Shown in pieces: positions 52,338-61,740 of a DNA stretch of 64,000 nt (position 1 is its first letter; each line of letters starts with the position of its first letter). The DNA is from Agrobacterium vitis. GTDB taxonomy: Bacteria; Pseudomonadota; Alphaproteobacteria; Rhizobiales; Rhizobiaceae. Made by a program: the position numbers and the translations under genes. The notes under the pieces are model-generated. The model saw nothing but the letters and a program-made list of their open reading frames with translations. It ran no database searches and had not been told where the DNA came from. The stretch is taken from the NCBI RefSeq assembly GCF_013337045.2, contig NZ_CP118261.1, positions 1 through 64,000 of the forward strand. The letters run 5' to 3'.

Positions 52338-54084
52338 CATCACCACCGACGTTTTGATCATTGGCACGGGACCCGCGGGCTCGGCGACTGCCGCCCTGTT
52401 GGCGACCTACGGGCTGGAGCCGCTGGTGATCAACAGGTACCGCTGGCTGGCCAACACACCGCGGGCTCACATCACCAACCAACGCACGATGGAGGTGCTG
52501 CGCGACCTCGGCCGCGATGTCGAGGATGAGGCTTACCTCTTTGCGACCGAGCAGAATCTGATGGGGCAGAACGTGTTCTGCACCGCCGTGGCCGGCGAGG
52601 AGATCGGCCGCATGCAAAGCTGGGGCAACCATCCGCTCTCGCGGGCGGAACATATTCTCTCGTCCCCCGGCCGGATGAACGATCTCCCGCAGACCTACAT
52701 GGAACCGCTGCTTTTCAAGACGGCATGTTCGCGCGGCGCCCAGTCCCGCATGTCAACCGAATATCTGCGTCACGAGCAGGATGCCGAAGGCGTCACCACC
52801 ACCTGTCTCGACCGATTGACAGGCAAGGAACTGACGATCCGCTCGAAATTCCTGATCGGTGCCGACGGCAGCAATTCCAAGGTCGCCGAGCATGCGGGCC
52901 TGACTTTTGAAGGCAAGATGGGCGTTGCTGGCTCGATGAACATCCTGTTCGAGGCTGACCTTTCGCGTTACGTCGCCCACCGTCCATCAGTTCTCTACTG
53001 GGTGCTTCAGCCAGGCGCCGATGTCGGCGGCATCGGTATGGGGCTCGTGCGCATGGTGCGGCCGTGGAGTGAATGGCTCATCGTCTGGGGCTACGACATC
53101 AATCAGCCGGCGCCCGAGGTCGACAACGCTTTTGCCACCAAGGTCGTTCGCGAACTCGTGGGGGTTGAGGATCTAGAGCCGAAGATCAAATCGGTCTCGA
53201 CCTGGACGGTCAACAACATGTACGCCACCACGATGTCGAACGGCCGTGTCTTCTGCATGGGTGATGCAGCCCACCGCCATCCACCGTCGAACGGGCTTGG
53301 CTCGAACACGTCGATCCAGGACGGTTTCAACCTGGCCTGGAAGCTCGCCATGGTGATCAAGGGGCAGGCCGGGATAGGGCTTCTGGACAGCTACCAGGCC
53401 GAGCGCGCACCTGTCGCCAAGCAGATTGTTGCCCGCGCTAACAAATCGATCGAGGAAACTGGGCCAATCTTCAGGGCGCTCGGCTTGCTCGATTCCGTCG
53501 ATCCAGTGAAGATGCAGCAAAATATGGACGCGCGTTGCGACGACACAGCCGGTGCCGAGCATCAACGCAAGGCAATCCGGGAGGCGATCGCCCACAAGGT
53601 CTACGAGTTCGATGCCCACGGCGTCGAGATGAACCAGCGTTACAAGTCGAATGCCGTGGTGACTGACGGCCAGCCTGAACCGATCTTCGAGAAAGATCCG
53701 GAATTGCATTTTCAATCAACGACTTGGCCGGGAGCTCGGCTGCCGCATGTCTGGCTGTTCGGTGCAGACGGCGAAAAGGTCTCGAGCCTCGATTTGACGG
53801 GGAACGGGGTCCTCACACTGCTCACCGGTATCGGTGGCGACGGCTGGATCACGGCGGCCAAGACTCTGTCGAAAGAGCTTGGCATACCGATCGTCGTCCA
53901 CAAGATCGGGCCACGGCAGAAGTGGCAGGACCTGACCGGCGACTGGGCGCGCGCCAACGAGATTAGCGATACCGGCGCGTTGCTTGTTCGTCCCGACCAT
54001 CACGTTGCTTGGCGTTCGCATGCCGTGATCGTCGATCCGGAAGGCAACCTGCGCCGTGTCCTGAAGACCATCCTAGCTAGATGA
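52330..54084 (+). CDS. FAD-dependent phenol hydroxylase (TfdB/PheA type)
   Basis: 584-aa flavin monooxygenase of the phenol 2-monooxygenase/2,4-dichlorophenol 6-monooxygenase type. FAD motifs: GTGPAG (about residues 12-17), DG motif LIGADGSNSKVAEHAGL (about 174-190), GD motif GRVFCMGDAAHRHPPSNGLG (about 303-322). A C-terminal thioredoxin-like domain (HVWLFGADGEKVSSLDLTGN, ALLVRPDHHVAWRS) is present, as in the longer family members. In this operon it would supply hydroxyquinol by hydroxylating resorcinol, hydroquinone or a related phenol. It overlaps livM and is 7 bp from the second dioxygenase gene. Confidence 0.88.
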   Translation: MADITTDVLIIGTGPAGSATAALLATYGLEPLVINRYRWLANTPRAHITNQRTMEVLRDLGRDVEDEAYLFATEQNLMGQNVFCTAVAGEEIGRMQSWGNHPLSRAEHILSSPGRMNDLPQTYMEPLLFKTACSRGAQSRMSTEYLRHEQDAEGVTTTCLDRLTGKELTIRSKFLIGADGSNSKVAEHAGLTFEGKMGVAGSMNILFEADLSRYVAHRPSVLYWVLQPGADVGGIGMGLVRMVRPWSEWLIVWGYDINQPAPEVDNAFATKVVRELVGVEDLEPKIKSVSTWTVNNMYATTMSNGRVFCMGDAAHRHPPSNGLGSNTSIQDGFNLAWKLAMVIKGQAGIGLLDSYQAERAPVAKQIVARANKSIEETGPIFRALGLLDSVDPVKMQQNMDARCDDTAGAEHQRKAIREAIAHKVYEFDAHGVEMNQRYKSNAVVTDGQPEPIFEKDPELHFQSTTWPGARLPHVWLFGADGEKVSSLDLTGNGVLTLLTGIGGDGWITAAKTLSKELGIPIVVHKIGPRQKWQDLTGDWARANEISDTGALLVRPDHHVAWRSHAVIVDPEGNLRRVLKTILAR

Positions 54085-54091
54085 GGCAAAC

Positions 54092-55000
54092 ATGAGCACT
54101 TGGGAAAAAGGCTATTTCACTGAAGAAAACTCCGTCGAAGTCGTTACAAACCGCAACGCAAATGCCAAGAGCGAGCGACTAAAAGAGGTGATGGAGGTCG
54201 TCACCCGGAAGCTGCACGAGGCGGTGAAGGAATTGGAGCCGACCCAGGACGAGTGGATGGAAGCGATCCTCTTCCTCACCCGAACGGGGCACACTTGCAC
54301 CGATTGGCGACAGGAGTTCATCCTCTTGTCCGACGTGCTCGGCGTCTCCATGCTCGTCGACGCCATCAACAACCGCAAACCATCCGGCGCCTCGGAAAGC
54401 ACGGTGCTCGGACCCTTTCACGTCGCAGATGCCCCGGAATTGCCAATGGGCGCCAATATCTGCCTCGATCAGAAGGGCGAGGATATGGTCATCGGCGGAC
54501 GCATTCTTAATACCGAGGGCGGACCGATATCCAACGCCGTCATAGATGTCTGGCAGGCGAATGACGAGGGCTTCTATGACGTGCAGCAGAAGGGTATTCA
54601 ACCGGACTTCAACCTGCGCGGCGTCTTCCGCACCCGCGAGGACGGACGTTACTGGTTCCGGGCCGTGAAGCCGAAATATTATCCGATCCCCGCGGACGGC
54701 CCGGTCGGCCAGCTACTTGGACACCTCGGCCGTCATCCGTTTAGGCCAGCCCATCTGCACTACATCATCAAGGCAGACGGTTTTGAGACGCTGACGACCC
54801 ACATCTTCGATCCTGACGACCCTTACATCAATTCAGATGCTGTGTTCGGGGTCAAGGAGAGCCTGCTCGCCGAATTTCGTAAGACCGAAAATCCCCAGCG
54901 AGCAAAGGAACTCGGGTTTTCGGAAAAGTTCTGGGAGGTAACTCATGATTTTGTACTGGCGGCTCACCCAAAGCGACTTCGGCGCACGCGCGAAGAATAA
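54092..55000 (+). CDS. hydroxyquinol 1,2-dioxygenase (copy 2)
   Basis: 302-aa intradiol dioxygenase, the last gene of the operon. N-terminal domain ELEPTQDEWMEAILFLTRTG; Fe(III) ligands Tyr in GFYDVQQ (about 161), Tyr in YYPIPADGPVG (about 196), His pair in RPAHLHYII (about 220-222). The YYPIPxDGPVG motif is the usual hydroxyquinol/chlorocatechol form, whereas copy 1 has GYGVPNDGPVG. By motif, copy 2 is the more canonical hydroxyquinol enzyme; copy 1 may have a shifted substrate range. Confidence 0.92.
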   Translation: MSTWEKGYFTEENSVEVVTNRNANAKSERLKEVMEVVTRKLHEAVKELEPTQDEWMEAILFLTRTGHTCTDWRQEFILLSDVLGVSMLVDAINNRKPSGASESTVLGPFHVADAPELPMGANICLDQKGEDMVIGGRILNTEGGPISNAVIDVWQANDEGFYDVQQKGIQPDFNLRGVFRTREDGRYWFRAVKPKYYPIPADGPVGQLLGHLGRHPFRPAHLHYIIKADGFETLTTHIFDPDDPYINSDAVFGVKESLLAEFRKTENPQRAKELGFSEKFWEVTHDFVLAAHPKRLRRTREE

Positions 55001-55225
55001 CCTACAACATCAGGGCGGGTACAATTTTACCTGAGAGAACGAGGCGGATCAGCTTTTAAGTGTGACCGCTCGATCAAAAAATCACCCCATCCGCTCGAGG
55101 CTACCGCAGAATGACCGTCTGAGCCGTTGCCAAGACGAATATCTCGGCCTATCGGATCCAGCTAAGTGTGTCCGGCCTGCGGGGGCTGATGCAGTGCCGT
55201 TATTGGCGACCACCCCGACTATAGG
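55001..55225. other. short intergenic region after the hydroxyquinol operon
   Basis: 225 bp between the dioxygenase stop and the dead MFS gene; nothing recognisable, and no strong terminator stem. Confidence 0.4.
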
Positions 55226-56376
55226 TCAAATCAAGCGCGAGAGTGAAGAGAGCGGACAATACCAAGCCAGACCGGAAAATTTGTATGTCGAAGCCGGGCT
55301 CCAGTAATAGGTCAACATGTATCCCGTCACAATTGCGACGCTGCGGCCAAAGCCAATCACTAAACCGACGCCCGTACCGCGCAACAGTCGGATAGATCGC
55401 TGGGGTGATCGCAAAGTATGCGGCAATACCGCCGTTCGTGCAAATGCCGACAAAGAGCGCCAGCCTCTTCGCAAAGCTTTCATTGCGACGTTGGCCGCAT
55501 AAAGATGGTAAGCTAGGCTAATCCTCTCGAGCCCACGATCAGAACAGTTGCAATTCGTGGTTTGATTTTTGTGGCCAGTACGGCAAAAATGAGTGCACCG
55601 GGCACACGGCCAGATGCGATCAGCATGCCGACGACAATGGCAAGCTGGGGATCGCCGGAAGCGTCCGTCACTATTTTGGCATACCAGGTGTCGGCACAAT
55701 AGAAGGCCGAAGTAAATGATGCGTAGCCCAGCCACAAAAACATCGTTCGCCAGATCAGATCGCGCTCAAGAACACCACCCAGACCCCGATGCTTCCTTTG
55801 TTCACCTGTCACTTCTGGCAGTACCATGCTTCGGAGTGACCGATCAACCTCGCGATCCGATTGTAGGTTGCGAGAGCATGCTTTGGCCGTTTATGGAGGA
55901 TAATTCCACCGATTTCGGCAAAGCGCAATACGCAGCGAGGAGAGATAAGCCGGAAAGCCCGGCTCCGAAATAGAAAGGTGCGCGCCAGTCGAACGCATCT
56001 GTCAACGGCGCGATTGCAAAACCAGCCAGCGATGAATCAAGAGGAAATCCATCCCGGAGATACCAAATACGGTTTCTCTGCGTTTCTCGGATGAATATTC
56101 AGAAACCATGCTATTGAAGCTCGACACTAGCTCACCAATGAACACCCCAGCGAAACCCCTCGCCATGAGAAGCTGAGCCAACGACTGTGCCAATGCCGAA
56201 AGAACCATCGCGATGGTAATTGCGGCAAGGCACAGCAGAACGTGCTTGCGGCGCCCAATGCGATCCGCAATGGGCGAGATGATCAGCGCGCCCATTGCCT
56301 TTCCAAAAACACTGGCGCTCAAAAAGTATCCCACCTCATAGTTCGGAAGGCTCCAAACCGTCGCAATCGAAGACAT
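55226..56376 (-). pseudogene. MFS aromatic-acid transporter, frameshifted
   Basis: Pieces of one 12-helix transporter in different minus-strand frames: N-terminal half at 56002-56376 (NYEVGYFLSASVFGKAMGAL, the signature ISPIADRIGRRKHVLLCLAA, MARGFAGVFIGELVSSFNSM), middle part at 55513-55827 (WRTMFLWLGYASFTSAFYCA, GMLIASGRVPGALIFAVLAT) and the end at about 55240-55500 (RGTGVGLVIGFGRSVAIVTG). The order and motifs fit the AAHS (4-hydroxybenzoate/PcaK-like) group. At least two frameshifts and an internal gap make it non-functional. Confidence 0.8.
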
Positions 56377-56664
56377 TCAAAAGGCATGACGACGACTTCG
56401 TAGCCGTCTATTTTGCCAAGACAAGGCAAAGCCCAACAATGCCTTATTGAGCTGCACTCATCGGTCGTTGTTTGATGGCATCATTGACAGTCACGAGATC
56501 CTCGCATTTTGTCTCTCGGTATCATCGATGCAGCGCATGCATCCTTGAGCCGGCACCGCGGCCGAGGCACTACCGCCTGCTGCTACGCTCAACGGTCCGC
56601 GACGGACTGACACCGCGTCGCGTCGGCACATCAAAAAAATCAGCGCGGGCGTGGTTGGCTTACC
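56377..56664. other. intergenic, no gene seen
   Basis: 288 bp upstream of the MFS remnant and downstream of the hydroxylase gene. Contains AT-rich stretches that may have been the transporter's promoter; no repeats or stems of note. Confidence 0.35.
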
Positions 56665-58179
56665 TTAGGCGTCTTGGAATGTGTCATCAGACAACGGGAT
56701 TTGAAGCTGTCGAGCAAGCTGCAACGTGAGCTTGGATAAGCCCGCGCTATCATCCGCCACCCCGAATACATAGCCATCGGGCCGGAGAATGACAGCCTTC
56801 ACGTTCCAATCCGCAAGGGTCGCGATGAGCTCGGCGCTAAGATCATCTATCATTATCGCGCTAAGATCCTCCCAGATGCCTCTAATGCTTGGATCGACTA
56901 ACTCTAGTTGACTTGCGTCCCCGAGGACGGCAAAGCGCCCTCCGATCCGTTCTTCCAAAAAACGTCCATCTCTAAGGCGCGTCTCGGGAAATAACCGCCC
57001 ATTTGGTGCCGGCCCTTGGTCCCAAATTCCCTGACCTAACTGTGGCCTAGGATACTCAAAAACGTTGTCGGCATCGATCGCAAGACGGTGATCGCGCTCG
57101 GTAGCTGCCTGTTTGTCGGTGGTTTGGATGATACTTCCAAGATGGACGGCAAGCTCGATGAACGTCCTAGCATGCGGACGCCTTTCGCATTCATACGTGT
57201 CTAAAATCCCGGGATCGGCGCCCCCCCTGATGACCGCATCGAGTTTCCATGCCAAATTAACGGCATCGCGGATGCCCGCGCAAAGCCCTTGGCCAAGGAA
57301 AGGGGGCGTCTGATGACAACTATCGCCGGCCAGCAGCAGCGCGCCGTGTCGCCAACCTTCGGCGATCAGAGAATGAAATGTGTACACAGCCGAGCGTTCA
57401 ATGTTGGCGTCGTTGGGGCCAATCCACCGGGAAAGTAATGGCCAGAATACCGATGGATCGGTCATCCGTTCCGGATCGTCTGTCGGCATAAGCATGATTT
57501 CCCAGCGACGTCGGTTATCTCCAACCCAAAAAAAGGTCATTGGCCGCTGAGGGTCGCACCACTGTATGGAATACTCCGGGAGATTTCGTGCTTTGGACGA
57601 GTTCAAGTCCATAAGCAGGTCAACCACTAGCCAAGGCTGATGAGATCCAAGGTCTTCCATTGCGGAGCCTATTTGTCTGCGGACGAAGGAGCGGGCACCA
57701 TCGCATCCGACGACAAATCGTGCTCGGAATTCTTGTTCCTTGTCGCCAATAAGATCTTTGGCTCTCAGCAAGGCATAAGCGCCTTCAGGCTCAATGGCAA
57801 TCACTTCGTGCTGCTGCAACACCGTAATTGTACTGTAGCGATCAACACCATGGCGCAGCTCGGCTTCCAGATGGGGTTGATGAAACAGCCAGTTGGACCC
57901 ACGCCGCTTGAGCAAAGTTTCTCCTTGCGCGTTGATGAAGTGAGTGCCCTGGGTCGATGGCCGGGCGATTGTTTCGATGGCGTCTGCCAGTCCGAGCGAA
58001 CGGAATACCCGCATGATCTCGAGGTCGAAACTTACTGCCCTTGGCAGAGAGTTTGAGCCCGCTTCCCGCTCTAGTACAAGAACGGAGAGACCTGCTTTAC
58101 CAAGCAAATTTGCCATCGTGGCCCCGACCGGCCCGTACCCCACGATTGCCACATCGAAGCTATTGTTCTCGAGAATCAT
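56665..58179 (-). CDS. FAD hydroxylase, 3-(3-hydroxyphenyl)propionate hydroxylase (MhpA) type
   Basis: 504-aa group A flavin monooxygenase. FAD-binding GYGPVG (about residues 13-18), RAVSFDLEIMRVFRSLGL (MhpA-like), DG motif VVGCDGARSFVRRQIGS (about 158-174), GD motif GALLLAGDSCHQTPPFLGQG (about 270-289). The C-terminal thioredoxin-like domain ends with VILRPDGYVFGVADD. ATG 58179 is preferred over an ATG 87 bases upstream because MILENNSFDVAIVGYG is the usual start. MhpA-type enzymes add an ortho hydroxyl to a 3-hydroxyphenyl acid. It is divergent from the ThDP enzyme gene. Confidence 0.87.
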   Translation of the reverse strand: MILENNSFDVAIVGYGPVGATMANLLGKAGLSVLVLEREAGSNSLPRAVSFDLEIMRVFRSLGLADAIETIARPSTQGTHFINAQGETLLKRRGSNWLFHQPHLEAELRHGVDRYSTITVLQQHEVIAIEPEGAYALLRAKDLIGDKEQEFRARFVVGCDGARSFVRRQIGSAMEDLGSHQPWLVVDLLMDLNSSKARNLPEYSIQWCDPQRPMTFFWVGDNRRRWEIMLMPTDDPERMTDPSVFWPLLSRWIGPNDANIERSAVYTFHSLIAEGWRHGALLLAGDSCHQTPPFLGQGLCAGIRDAVNLAWKLDAVIRGGADPGILDTYECERRPHARTFIELAVHLGSIIQTTDKQAATERDHRLAIDADNVFEYPRPQLGQGIWDQGPAPNGRLFPETRLRDGRFLEERIGGRFAVLGDASQLELVDPSIRGIWEDLSAIMIDDLSAELIATLADWNVKAVILRPDGYVFGVADDSAGLSKLTLQLARQLQIPLSDDTFQDA

Positions 58180-58653
58180 TGGTTCGTCCTGAATATGCGT
58201 TATGGTTATGTCCCAGCAGACCTCGGCGGAGAAAAAAGCTGCCTGCGGTCCTTGCTGCCGTGTCATCAGTACGGCCTTGGCTTTGCCGATTGCTGGCGCG
58301 TGCTTAGAGGTCCCCGTGGAGGGCTCTCCCTAGAATTGCCGCCCCGACGTGCGCGATGACCACATCTTCCTTCGTCGTGTCTGGCGTTGTCGCCATGGTT
58401 CAGGCGTACTTTCGATACCTTTCGCGTCTAGATCCCATAGCACTTCGAGAGGCCGCTCTCCCGGGGTTGAACGCTTCGGATGCCCGATCGCTATGAAGAT
58501 GTGAAGACGTTGGGTGCTCACATCGTCGGTGTTGTCCAAATCACTGAAAGTCCCTCCCACTGAATATTCGCGCTTGACGAGCCCTAGAAATATTCCGCTA
58601 TATGGAAACATATTTCAAGAGGCGGATTGAAACTTTGACCGTGGGAGGGTCTT
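58180..58653. promoter_or_regulatory. divergent promoter region with IclR-type palindrome
   Basis: 474 bp between the MhpA-like gene (minus) and ThDP enzyme gene (plus). At 58593-58607 is TTCCG-CTATA-TGGAA, a 15-bp palindromic motif that recurs twice near the iclR gene (62622-62636 and 62880-62894). A minus-strand frame at 58330-58611 crosses the palindrome, has no known family and is not supported as a gene. Confidence 0.55.
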
Positions 58654-60372
58654 ATGGCGGTGATGGATGAAACAATGACCGTAGCTGAACGGATTGCGCT
58701 ATCGCTCAGGCGTCATGGCGTGAAAATGATCTTCGCGCAGAGTCTCCCCTCCGCTGTGGTTCTAGCCTGTGAAACGCTGGGAATCCGTCAAATCGCGTAT
58801 CGGCAAGAGAATATGGGCGGGGCGATGGCCGACGGGTATGGCCGCATTTCCGGTCAGGTTCCTGTTGTATGTGCCCAGAACGGACCGGCTGCCACATTGC
58901 TAGTCGCCCCACTAGCGGAGGCGCTCAAAGCATCTGTTCCAATTGTCGCTCTGGTGCAGGAAGTAGAGCGTCCATACATGGACCGCAACGCGTTCCAAGA
59001 GCTCGATCATTTCGCGGTGTTTTCGGGCTGCGCCAAGTGGACGAGACGCATCATAACCAATGATCGGGTAGAAGACTACATCGACCAAGCGTTTGTCGCG
59101 GCCGCAAGCGGTCGTCCGGGACCTGCGGTACTGCTGCTTCCGGGGGACTTGTTACGCGAACCTGCCCGCGAACAGCTCTATGAGCGCGCTGACACATTGG
59201 GCAATTGGCCGTTGGACACGATCCAGCCCGGCGCCGCGCAGGTTCAGCATGCGGCCCGATTGATCGCTGAGGCAGCCCATCCCGTCGTCCTCGCTGGCGG
59301 AGGGGTTCATTCCGCCGGCGGCGCTACGGCCCTGGCCCAACTTCAAGAGTTGGCCCATTTGCCGGTTTTTACAACGAATATGGGTAAGGGAGCCGTCGAT
59401 GAGCATCATCCGCTTTCATGCGGTGTACTCGGGGCGTTGAACGGACCAAGGTCAGTGGGACGGCACACGCGACCGATCCTCGAGCGGGCGGATGTGGTCC
59501 TCTTGGTCGGGACGCGCACTAACCAGAACGGTACGGACACGTGGCGGCTGATCCCGCCTTCGGCCCGAGTGTTGCATATCGATATCGATCCCAACGAGAT
59601 TGGACGAAATTATGAAGCCGTGCGACTGGTGGGAGATGCCGCCAGCACATTGAACGCTCTTGCCGCCGCCCTGCAGACGTCTAAGCTCTCCCGTCGCCGT
59701 GCCGGACGTTACGCGCTTGAAAACCAGATCGCGGCCGCCTGGGCGGCGTATGCGCGGGACCTCGAGCCTACATTGTCGCAAAATGCCTCGTCGATCCGAC
59801 CGGAGCGGGTTATGGCGGAGTTGCAGAAGCTGCTGACCGAACGAAGCATCGTCGCCGCGGACGCCAGTTATTCATCAATGTGGGTAGCGGGGCAGTTGCG
59901 ATCGTCCGCCGTGGGAACGCGTTACATTACGCCGCGCGGGCTCGCTGGACTTGGCTGGGGCCTGCCGCTGGCCATGGGTGCCAAACTGGCGCGACCGGAT
60001 GAGCGGGTCATCGCCATCGTCGGTGACGGTGGATTTGCCCATTCATGGGCCGAACTGGAAACAATGGCGCGGATGCAGATACCGGTCTGTGTCATTGTTT
60101 TGAACAACGGTGTGCTTGGTTACCAAAAGGATGCGGAATCGGTAAAATTTGGGACCTTCACAACGGCGTGCCATTTCGCTCCCGTCGATCATGCTGCCAT
60201 CGCTCAAGCCTGCGGCTGCCGAGCAGCCCGGGTCGGAGACGTAGACGAACTCGTTTTGCGGCTTACCGAAGCCTTCAATGATGACAGTCCATGGTTACTG
60301 GACGTGATGACCGATCCGGATGCGCATCCGCCTCTGTCCCTTTTCGCGGGATCGCTTAATCCCTTTGAATGA
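58654..60372 (+). CDS. thiamine-diphosphate-dependent enzyme (acetolactate synthase/benzoylformate decarboxylase superfamily)
   Basis: 572-aa ThDP enzyme with three domains: pyrimidine-binding N-terminal (catalytic Glu in YRQENMGGAMADGYGR, about residues 49-64; CAQNGPAATLLVAPLAEAL), central domain (HPVVLAGGGVHSAGGATAL; VLHIDIDPNEIGRNYEA), and ThDP/Mg-binding C-terminal domain (AIVGDGGFAHSWAELETMAR, about residues 450-470, then VIVLNNGVLGYQKDAE). It would decarboxylate or carboligate a 2-oxo acid. A GGGAGGG ribosome site is upstream of ATG 58654. In this cluster it probably handles an aromatic 2-oxo acid or a ring-cleavage 2-oxo acid. Confidence 0.88.
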   Translation: MAVMDETMTVAERIALSLRRHGVKMIFAQSLPSAVVLACETLGIRQIAYRQENMGGAMADGYGRISGQVPVVCAQNGPAATLLVAPLAEALKASVPIVALVQEVERPYMDRNAFQELDHFAVFSGCAKWTRRIITNDRVEDYIDQAFVAAASGRPGPAVLLLPGDLLREPAREQLYERADTLGNWPLDTIQPGAAQVQHAARLIAEAAHPVVLAGGGVHSAGGATALAQLQELAHLPVFTTNMGKGAVDEHHPLSCGVLGALNGPRSVGRHTRPILERADVVLLVGTRTNQNGTDTWRLIPPSARVLHIDIDPNEIGRNYEAVRLVGDAASTLNALAAALQTSKLSRRRAGRYALENQIAAAWAAYARDLEPTLSQNASSIRPERVMAELQKLLTERSIVAADASYSSMWVAGQLRSSAVGTRYITPRGLAGLGWGLPLAMGAKLARPDERVIAIVGDGGFAHSWAELETMARMQIPVCVIVLNNGVLGYQKDAESVKFGTFTTACHFAPVDHAAIAQACGCRAARVGDVDELVLRLTEAFNDDSPWLLDVMTDPDAHPPLSLFAGSLNPFE

Positions 60373-60509
60373 GAAAGGGCGGGAGGCTTCGCTTTTGAAG
60401 CTGGGAAGTCCAACCAGCGCCGCGTCACCTCAGCGCGAATCAGAAGAGGAAGTTTTCGGCCGGCTCGCAAATGTTGCCGTCATGCGCCATCAACAAGGAT
60501 GAACCTATC

Positions 60510-61670
60510 ATGGCCCCTGTAGTTCTTATCGATTCCTGTCGACACCCCGTGGCATACGACCTGCGCGGGCCTGATGCCGCACCGCTCCTCGTACTGCTCC
60601 CCTCGCTTGGGATTTCGAAAGAGATGTGGGAGCCGCAGATGATGGCGCTCACCGGATGGTTCAGAGTATTGCGCGTCGAGCATCCCGGACATGGAGGAGA
60701 GGGCCTGACACCAGGTCCGTATACGGCCGAAACCCTGGGGAGGCGTGTGCTGGAAGTCGTTGACAGTATCGGCGGTCACACCTTTTCGCTGGTCGGATCA
60801 TCAATGGGCGGGATGGTCGCAATGTGGATCGCCGCGCGCTATCCTGAACGTGTCACGCGCCTTGTTCTGTGCTGCACCGCCCCTGTCATCGGGCCGGCCG
60901 ATTTATGGAACGAAAGAGCCGGCAACGTGCGTCGCGACGGGACACGGCCGACGAAGCAGGAGCTTGCTGGGCGCTGGTTTACCCCGCGGTTTTCCGCCGA
61001 GAACACCGTACTCATCGACAGTTTACATAAAAACTTCACTCAGATCGATGCAGAGGCGTATGCTCTTTGCTGTGAACTTCTAGCCGAGGCTGACCTCCGC
61101 CAGGAACTCCCTGAAATCAAGGCTCCTACACTTGTCATTGCCGGCGCGCTTGATTCGGTGATCTCCATACAATCTTGTACTGAAACGACGCTGGCGATTA
61201 AGGGAGCGGCCTTAACCGCTTTGGCGGACGGTTCGCACCTGCCGAACCTCGAGCAGCCGGCGTCCTTCAATGATCTGTTGCTCCGTCACCTGATCGGTGA
61301 AACAATGGAGCGGGGAAACACCGTGCGGCGGGCCGTTCTTGGAGAGGAGTATGTCGTTTCTCAGGGTGGAAACCTGCCCAGAGAACCGTTCGAAGAGTTT
61401 ATGACGAAAGTCTACTGGGGAGAGGTTTGGAGTCGCCCGGGCCTCGATATCTCCACACGCCGACTTTTGAATATTGCTATGCTGACCTGCCTAAAGCACA
61501 CCGATGGCCTGGCAATCCACGTTCGAGCGGCGCTTCGCGCCGGAATTTCCGCAAACACTATTCAAGAGGTCGTCCTTCAGGCAGCCGTAGTCGCCGGCGT
61601 GCCGGCGGCAAACGCGGCCCGATTTGTGATCAACCATGTTATTAATGAAGAGCAGGCGACGAGACTTTGA
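60510..61670 (+). CDS. alpha/beta hydrolase fused to carboxymuconolactone decarboxylase domain (PcaL-like)
   Basis: 386-aa two-domain protein. Residues about 1-255 form an enol-lactonase-like hydrolase (LLPSLGISKEMWEPQM, nucleophile LVGSSMGGMVAMW with Ser about 96, AGALDS, DGSHLPNLEQP). Residues about 265-386 form a carboxymuconolactone decarboxylase/AhpD-type domain (TVRRAVLGEEYV, STRRLLNIAMLTCLKHTDGL, GISANTIQEVVLQAAVVAGV). The fusion is that of PcaL, which converts 4-carboxymuconolactone to 3-oxoadipate. No protocatechuate 3,4-dioxygenase is in the window, so the substrate may be a related lactone. ATG 60510; an in-frame ATG at 60471 is an alternative. Confidence 0.88.
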   Translation: MAPVVLIDSCRHPVAYDLRGPDAAPLLVLLPSLGISKEMWEPQMMALTGWFRVLRVEHPGHGGEGLTPGPYTAETLGRRVLEVVDSIGGHTFSLVGSSMGGMVAMWIAARYPERVTRLVLCCTAPVIGPADLWNERAGNVRRDGTRPTKQELAGRWFTPRFSAENTVLIDSLHKNFTQIDAEAYALCCELLAEADLRQELPEIKAPTLVIAGALDSVISIQSCTETTLAIKGAALTALADGSHLPNLEQPASFNDLLLRHLIGETMERGNTVRRAVLGEEYVVSQGGNLPREPFEEFMTKVYWGEVWSRPGLDISTRRLLNIAMLTCLKHTDGLAIHVRAALRAGISANTIQEVVLQAAVVAGVPAANAARFVINHVINEEQATRL

Positions 61671-61740
61671 CTTCTCTGAAACGTAAGAGGCCCAGGGTAC
61701 AGGCCCCGCTTTTTCAGTGGCGGCGCATTCGAAATTCGAC

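Noticed and set aside
51339..52367. 342-codon minus-strand frame over livM
   Set aside because: Antisense shadow of a GC-rich membrane-protein gene; composition is polar and repetitive (Gln/Arg/Asp) with no motifs.
58330..58611. 93-codon minus-strand frame between the MhpA-like and ThDP genes
   Set aside because: Starts inside the candidate operator, lacks a ribosome site and shows no family; at most a relic.
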